Part shown: positions 60,801 to 64,000 of the stretch, in pieces
How the letters are laid out: each line of letters opens with the position of its first letter
Numbering within the stretch: the stretch's first letter is position 1
Made by a program: the position numbers and the translations under genes
DNA from: Chondrosia reniformis
Taxonomy: Eukaryota > Porifera > Demospongiae > Chondrillida > Chondrillidae
Assembly: GCA_947172415.1 (NCBI GenBank)
Contig: OX359190.1
Span: 7,998,001-8,062,000, forward strand
Length of the DNA: 64,000 nt
Reading direction: 5' to 3'
The notes under the pieces: generated by a model
Told to the model about the DNA's origin: nothing
The model's input: only the letters and a program-made list of their open reading frames with translations
The model's database searches: none

Positions 60801-63038
60801 TGATTAACTGGACCCTCGATTACCTGAACAGCGATTGTAACAGCAGCCATTTTGTTTGTTATGTTGTTTTCACTTATCCAAACACATTGAATTCAAATCA
60901 ATTAGCAGTACACTAATTGGCTTAATGTTTCTATGAATATCCATTAAAAATCTGAGATACCATTTTCCTACATGCTATGCCTATTCTGTTATATTTAGTT
61001 ACAAAGCAGGGATTGCTATTGAAATATCTGGAAAGTGATAAACATACCTTGATATATCTTTTATTTGCCCTGGTTGACTGATGGTATATCTTGTAATCTA
61101 CCTTTGGCTTTCTAAGGTAACAGTAGTTACCATTCCTTCCATTTCCTGAAGCTGCCTGTAAACCATAAACTGTCAACTACATAATATTATTGTACATCTG
61201 AATGTCACTTTCACTTTCAGCTACGTATATCGGTACACAATTTGGTTGTTTAGTCATTGAATAACAATATACCGCTTAAGTGGTTAGAGGGTGGTGAAAT
61301 TGATATGGAGAGCATCAGCTATTGATGTTTCACAGTTAATTTTATACGTACATGTAATGAGTTGATATATAAAATATATCTGCTGAGTAATTTCATATGT
61401 AATTTAGCAAGTCAATATATCCTTATATGGAAGGCATATAGTCTTTAATTGTATAGTTTAATGGCACAGGAATTGTACAATTAGTTCTCTGTTTGATTGG
61501 CAATTGATAATGTATTTCATCTGTTATCTGCTAATTTAAGAATTAGATAATCAATGGCTACCTAATTTGGCCACTTTCAATGTATTTACATATGCATCAG
61601 TTTTCATGTATATAACAAATTACTAATTGAAGCTTATGCTATTAAATTTTTATTAAACATTCCATTTTCTCTTTAATTAGATCTTTAGTCATAGCAATTG
61701 CACTCGTGGGCTCCTTGTATATAATCCTAACGTTTACTGCACTGTTTAGAGAAAATACTATACAAACTGATGTATCATTTCATCTTGAACAGAGTATTGC
61801 TGTGGCACTTGTAGCTCAGTAGTGGAGCTCTGGTTGTCAAAACATTCCCAGCAATTGCTTATTTTCTGTTTTTTCCTCTACTTAATGATTACTTGTGGTT
61901 TGATTATCACTTCATTAGTAAATAATCATCTACATAGGTATATCCTATATATGTACAAGTGATTGTATGTGTATCCATTGCATGTGGTTATAAGTATATG
62001 ATTTAATTATACTCTATCTCAGCAGTAATAGTACCCACATAGTTCACTTTGTGTTTTCTACAAATATAGTGTGTGAAAAAATGATATTTAATTGGCAGGA
62101 ATAAATGTAGTTAGACAAATATGTGAGGTATATAGGGATAATGCATGTACGTATAGAACTTTGTGTATACGTAATTGCAAACAGCAGCGTTTGGTAATCC
62201 TAAGTTTGCTTCCTTTTCTCTGCCGTTTTCTATGCCTTAAGAAGCACGAATAAAATGATAAAAATATACGTAAGCTTCCTTTATATCCTTCTCGTAATGA
62301 CTTTAAAAATGGAGCTAGAACATAAGATATTATTCTATTTCACATGAAAAATCTAATACATCATTTTCCTACATGTTGTGCCTATTCTGTTAAAGAGCCT
62401 ATAGGGGAACTAAACCTGAAGAGAGCTTTGGATGAAGATACAGGAGTCTTTTCTTTCTTCTTTTCCTCTCTTTCATCTCCACTGGGCCAGACAGCTGTAT
62501 CTGGGAATTCCATCCTTCATCAGTGATCCTGGGAGTCTTTGTCTTTTTCTTTATCTTGATTCCTTGGCATGCATTTGTAAATACCTACTCTATGTTACCT
62601 ATTATATCTTATGCTATGTTAAGATGAGGTTTTGTTTTGTTACAAATAGCTATGTTTCCAAGAAAGAAAGTAAAGTGTATTTCACCATTTTCCACACTTT
62701 TTGGTTATTCTCTTTCATCATTTTCAGGTGGTCAGATTGGTACTTATCAGTCCTTGGAGAGACTGAGAGACAGACTGAATGATGACACCATGGAGTGTGT
62801 CTTGGGCACTGACCCAAAGAACCTCACTCTTACTTGTAAGACATTGGTTGACTCTTTAGATGTGGAGTTCATACTGAGTGCAGCTCCGTGTACCAGGTTG
62901 ACCTCACTTGGGCTGAAGTTGAGTATCAACGGAACTGTACAATTCGACAGCATTTTTCAGCAGAGTACCAGTGTTGATATAGATAATGGTGACGTTGTTT
63001 TTGGAGTTTTTCCAAGAATATTTGTGATTGATATTGCG
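54893..63038 (+). CDS. Paralogous secreted cysteine-domain protein, 3' end beyond the window
   Basis: Exon 1 54893-54953: signal peptide MSCTTLVLLFLAAFNLLHVT, ending in phase 1 with a strong gtaagt donor. Exon 2 62728-63038 (acceptor cattttcag) starts in phase 1 and ends in phase 0, exactly as the first two exons of the 51252 gene. The domain matches too: MECVLGTDPKNLTLTC against LDCSISDNVTIMC, then FILSAAPCTRLTSLGLKLSI and FDSIFQQSTSV. Intron 1 is 7.8 kb and full of repeats. The phase-0 donor at 63039 leads to exons to the right of the window. The link between exons 1 and 2 rests on phase and paralogy; other small exons in the intron cannot be excluded. Ligand or role unknown. Confidence 0.68.
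56195..56395 (+). repeat. RepA copy
   Basis: aaactaaacctggtgagagc, tttggatgaagatacaagag, ccactgggccagacagctgt and catcagtgaccctgggagtc in order. Confidence 0.85.
57047..57196. repeat. 31 bp G-rich minisatellite, 5 units
   Basis: Unit caaggtggaagggggagggg + caaactgtctt; the last units lose one or two bases. Strand-asymmetric purine run on the + strand. Confidence 0.95.
57466..57660. repeat. 38 bp minisatellite, 5 units
   Basis: Unit cttgatcatgtgaggtg(g/a)c + attctcgttaatacaccag, nearly identical. Confidence 0.95.
59682..59880. repeat. 37 bp minisatellite, about 5 units
   Basis: Unit ctaggtcctttggaactgaa + gtgataatgttgggaat; ends in a partial unit and runs straight into a reversed RepA fragment (59897-59970). 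Confidence 0.95.
59897..59970 (-). repeat. RepA fragment (middle)
   Basis: ggcccagtggagaagaagag, ttgtatcctcatccaaagct and ctaggttta in reverse. Confidence 0.75.
60030..60125 (-). repeat. tRNA-derived SINE copy
   Basis: Reverse complement reads ttggctcagtggtagagta, a good tRNA-like box A, followed by the family's attcccaacattgcctgc and gtggttcaattaccacttca. Confidence 0.6.
61801..61945 (+). repeat. tRNA-derived SINE copy
   Basis: Head tgtagctcagtagtggagct (box A-like), a box-B-like aacattcccagc, and tail gattacttgtggtttgatta + tcacttcatta. Confidence 0.6.
62340..62575 (+). repeat. RepA copy, near full length
   Basis: catgaaaaatctaatacatc, cctataggggaactaaacct, gagagctttggatgaagata, ccactgggccagacagctgt and catcagtgatcctgggagtc. 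Lies about 150 bp before exon 2 of the secreted-domain paralogue. Confidence 0.85.
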
Positions 63039-63195
63039 GTAAGTTGTTTGTATTTTTATTGTTTTCATTCTTTTGTTTGTCTCATATATATGTATTATAT
63101 TATGGTGATATAATAATATACAGTTATTATAATAATTTATATGTATTTGCAAATGGCATTTGGTAACTTTAAGTTTGTTTCCTTTTTCAGCTCTT

Positions 63196-63330
63196 CTTTA
63201 CAATTTTGGGGATATTTAAGGGTCAGAATTGTTAAGATTATGCCTTTAAGCCAAACGAAGTGGCCAAGTAATTTGAGTGCAGGGTGCAGTAGCCCCATGA
63301 GTTTTTTTAGCTCAAATTGCCTGTTTATGA
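63196..63330 (+). repeat. Dispersed repeat copy (pair with 3168-3300)
   Basis: Matches the intronic repeat of the first gene: tttaagggtcagaattgtta, aagtggccaagtaatttgag and agccccatgagt. Confidence 0.5.
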
Positions 63331-63351
63331 TAATGTTAAAGTCAATTTATG

Positions 63352-63578
63352 TACATACCATATAGCGGGGAAATTTGGCGAGGACTTAAATTTGGCGATT
63401 TGGCGAGTAGTTTGAAGCTTACCAAATTTAATTCTTTGCCAAATTTGTGAATGCAGCTATCGATTTTGAACGTAATGGTACATTACAGGGCAATCCGCCA
63501 AATATAAAACTCACCAAATGCTAAAATCGGGCATTTCGTCAAATATATTGCCCGCCAAATTTTCCTGCTATGCGGTAC
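63352..63578. mobile_element. MITE with ggaaatttggcg-type inverted ends
   Basis: Left end accatatagcggggaaatttggc; right end gcccgccaaattttcctgctatgcggt, an imperfect reverse complement. The interior repeats aaatttggcga/tcgccaaat motifs. Similar half-sites occur near 47170 (ccatatatatagtggaaatt) and 44940-45000. Confidence 0.65.
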
Positions 63579-63591
63579 ATACAGTGCACAG

Positions 63592-64000
63592 AGAAAAATC
63601 TTTACATTCCTCAAGGAAGTTCCTCGGAAGTTATTTTTAAAGTTTCTGAAGTGCTCTAGAAACAGTTTTTTTCCTTGAAGGAACTTTTTAAGAGGAAATT
63701 TTGAGGCAGTTTTAGAGGTGATTATTAAATGTATGTACATTAACGCAATAATAAAACCGGTCACATTCTTCAAAGATGTTTTCAGGCTCAATTGAGGTAA
63801 TTTAAGGAATAATAATCCTATTATTATATACTGTATATACATATTCAGATTTACACCTTATGCTTGCCAAATTCCAATCAGTAACTGTTAAAGCAATTTT
63901 GAGGATGTTTTCAGAGGAAAAATGAGGAACTTTAAAGCGGCCGAGGAAGTTCCTCATTTTTCCTAGAAAGTTCCTCAGCAGGAATGTAAAAATTTTTCTT
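63592..64000. mobile_element. Inverted-repeat element reaching the window end
   Basis: Left agagaaaaatctttacattc + ctcaaggaagttcctc; right end aggaatgtaaaaatttttctt preceded by gaggaagttcctcatttttc, its near reverse complement. Sub-palindromes gaggaa(g)ttcctc recur. The right target flank is outside the window. Confidence 0.65.

Noticed and set aside
60653..60850. 65-codon minus frame
   Set aside because: Overlaps sequence resembling a decayed pogo-type repeat (gattatc/cttatcc motifs); no splice context.
61681..61820. Hydrophobic open frame after an acceptor (tttaattag), ending in TAG
   Set aside because: It runs into a SINE copy, fits neither phase of the neighbouring exons, and has no partner exon.
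63191..63233. Possible next exon of the secreted-domain paralogue (acceptor cctttttcag, short hydrophobic frame to a stop)
   Set aside because: The sequence belongs to a dispersed repeat also present at 3168-3300, so the open frame is probably chance.

Overview
The window reads as nuclear DNA of an early-branching animal, most likely a demosponge (inference, not confirmed). Evidence: AT-rich, spliced genes with GT-AG introns; animal families (TGF-beta ligand, PTB adaptor, TIG/ankyrin/PDZ scaffold, Golgi sulfotransferase); many short interspersed repeats; CpG mostly confined to the palindrome TACGTA outside genes. I rebuilt gene models by hand from splice-site phase. Most ORFs over 60 codons are single exons of these genes or are chance.

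Layout. 1-102: last codons of an upstream + strand gene. 401-6944 (+): 11-exon gene for a ~530 aa TIG/IPT, ankyrin-like, coiled-coil and PDZ scaffold, with a pogo-type MITE in its last intron. 7737-8789 (-): intronless DUF4419 gene. 8878-11160: a 2.28 kb DNA element with 40 bp terminal inverted repeats and a perfect 8 bp target-site duplication; it carries an apparently intact spliced minus-strand gene (~267 aa) that starts inside one terminal repeat and resembles no transposase I know. 11575-11715: remnant of a second DUF4419 3' end. 11884-14085 (-): two-exon PTB-domain adaptor like LDLRAP1/GULP, with an unexplained exon-like ORF in its intron. 15227-15850 (-) and 16101-17172 (+): two small divergent genes of unknown family about 250 bp apart. 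17.2-37.7 kb: gene-poor, filled with copies of a ~270 bp repeat (called RepA here), a tRNA-like SINE, minisatellites and fold-back elements.

37785-46767 (+): TGF-beta ligand of 411 aa with a 7.7 kb first intron; it has a furin site and only six of the seven usual cysteines. 48547-49812 (+): CHST15-like sulfotransferase. 51252-54028 (+): secreted 364 aa protein with two copies of an unrecognised cysteine domain joined by a Ser/Thr/Pro linker. 54893 to beyond 63038 (+): a paralogue whose signal-peptide exon and first domain exon share the same intron phases; it continues off the right end.

Several genes bear on cell-surface or secreted functions (TGF-beta signal, glycan sulfation, a secreted domain family) and intracellular adaptors (PTB, TIG/PDZ), but nothing shows that they act together; eukaryotic neighbours need not be linked in function. 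The leads most worth following are the gene-carrying inverted-repeat element and the secreted domain family.
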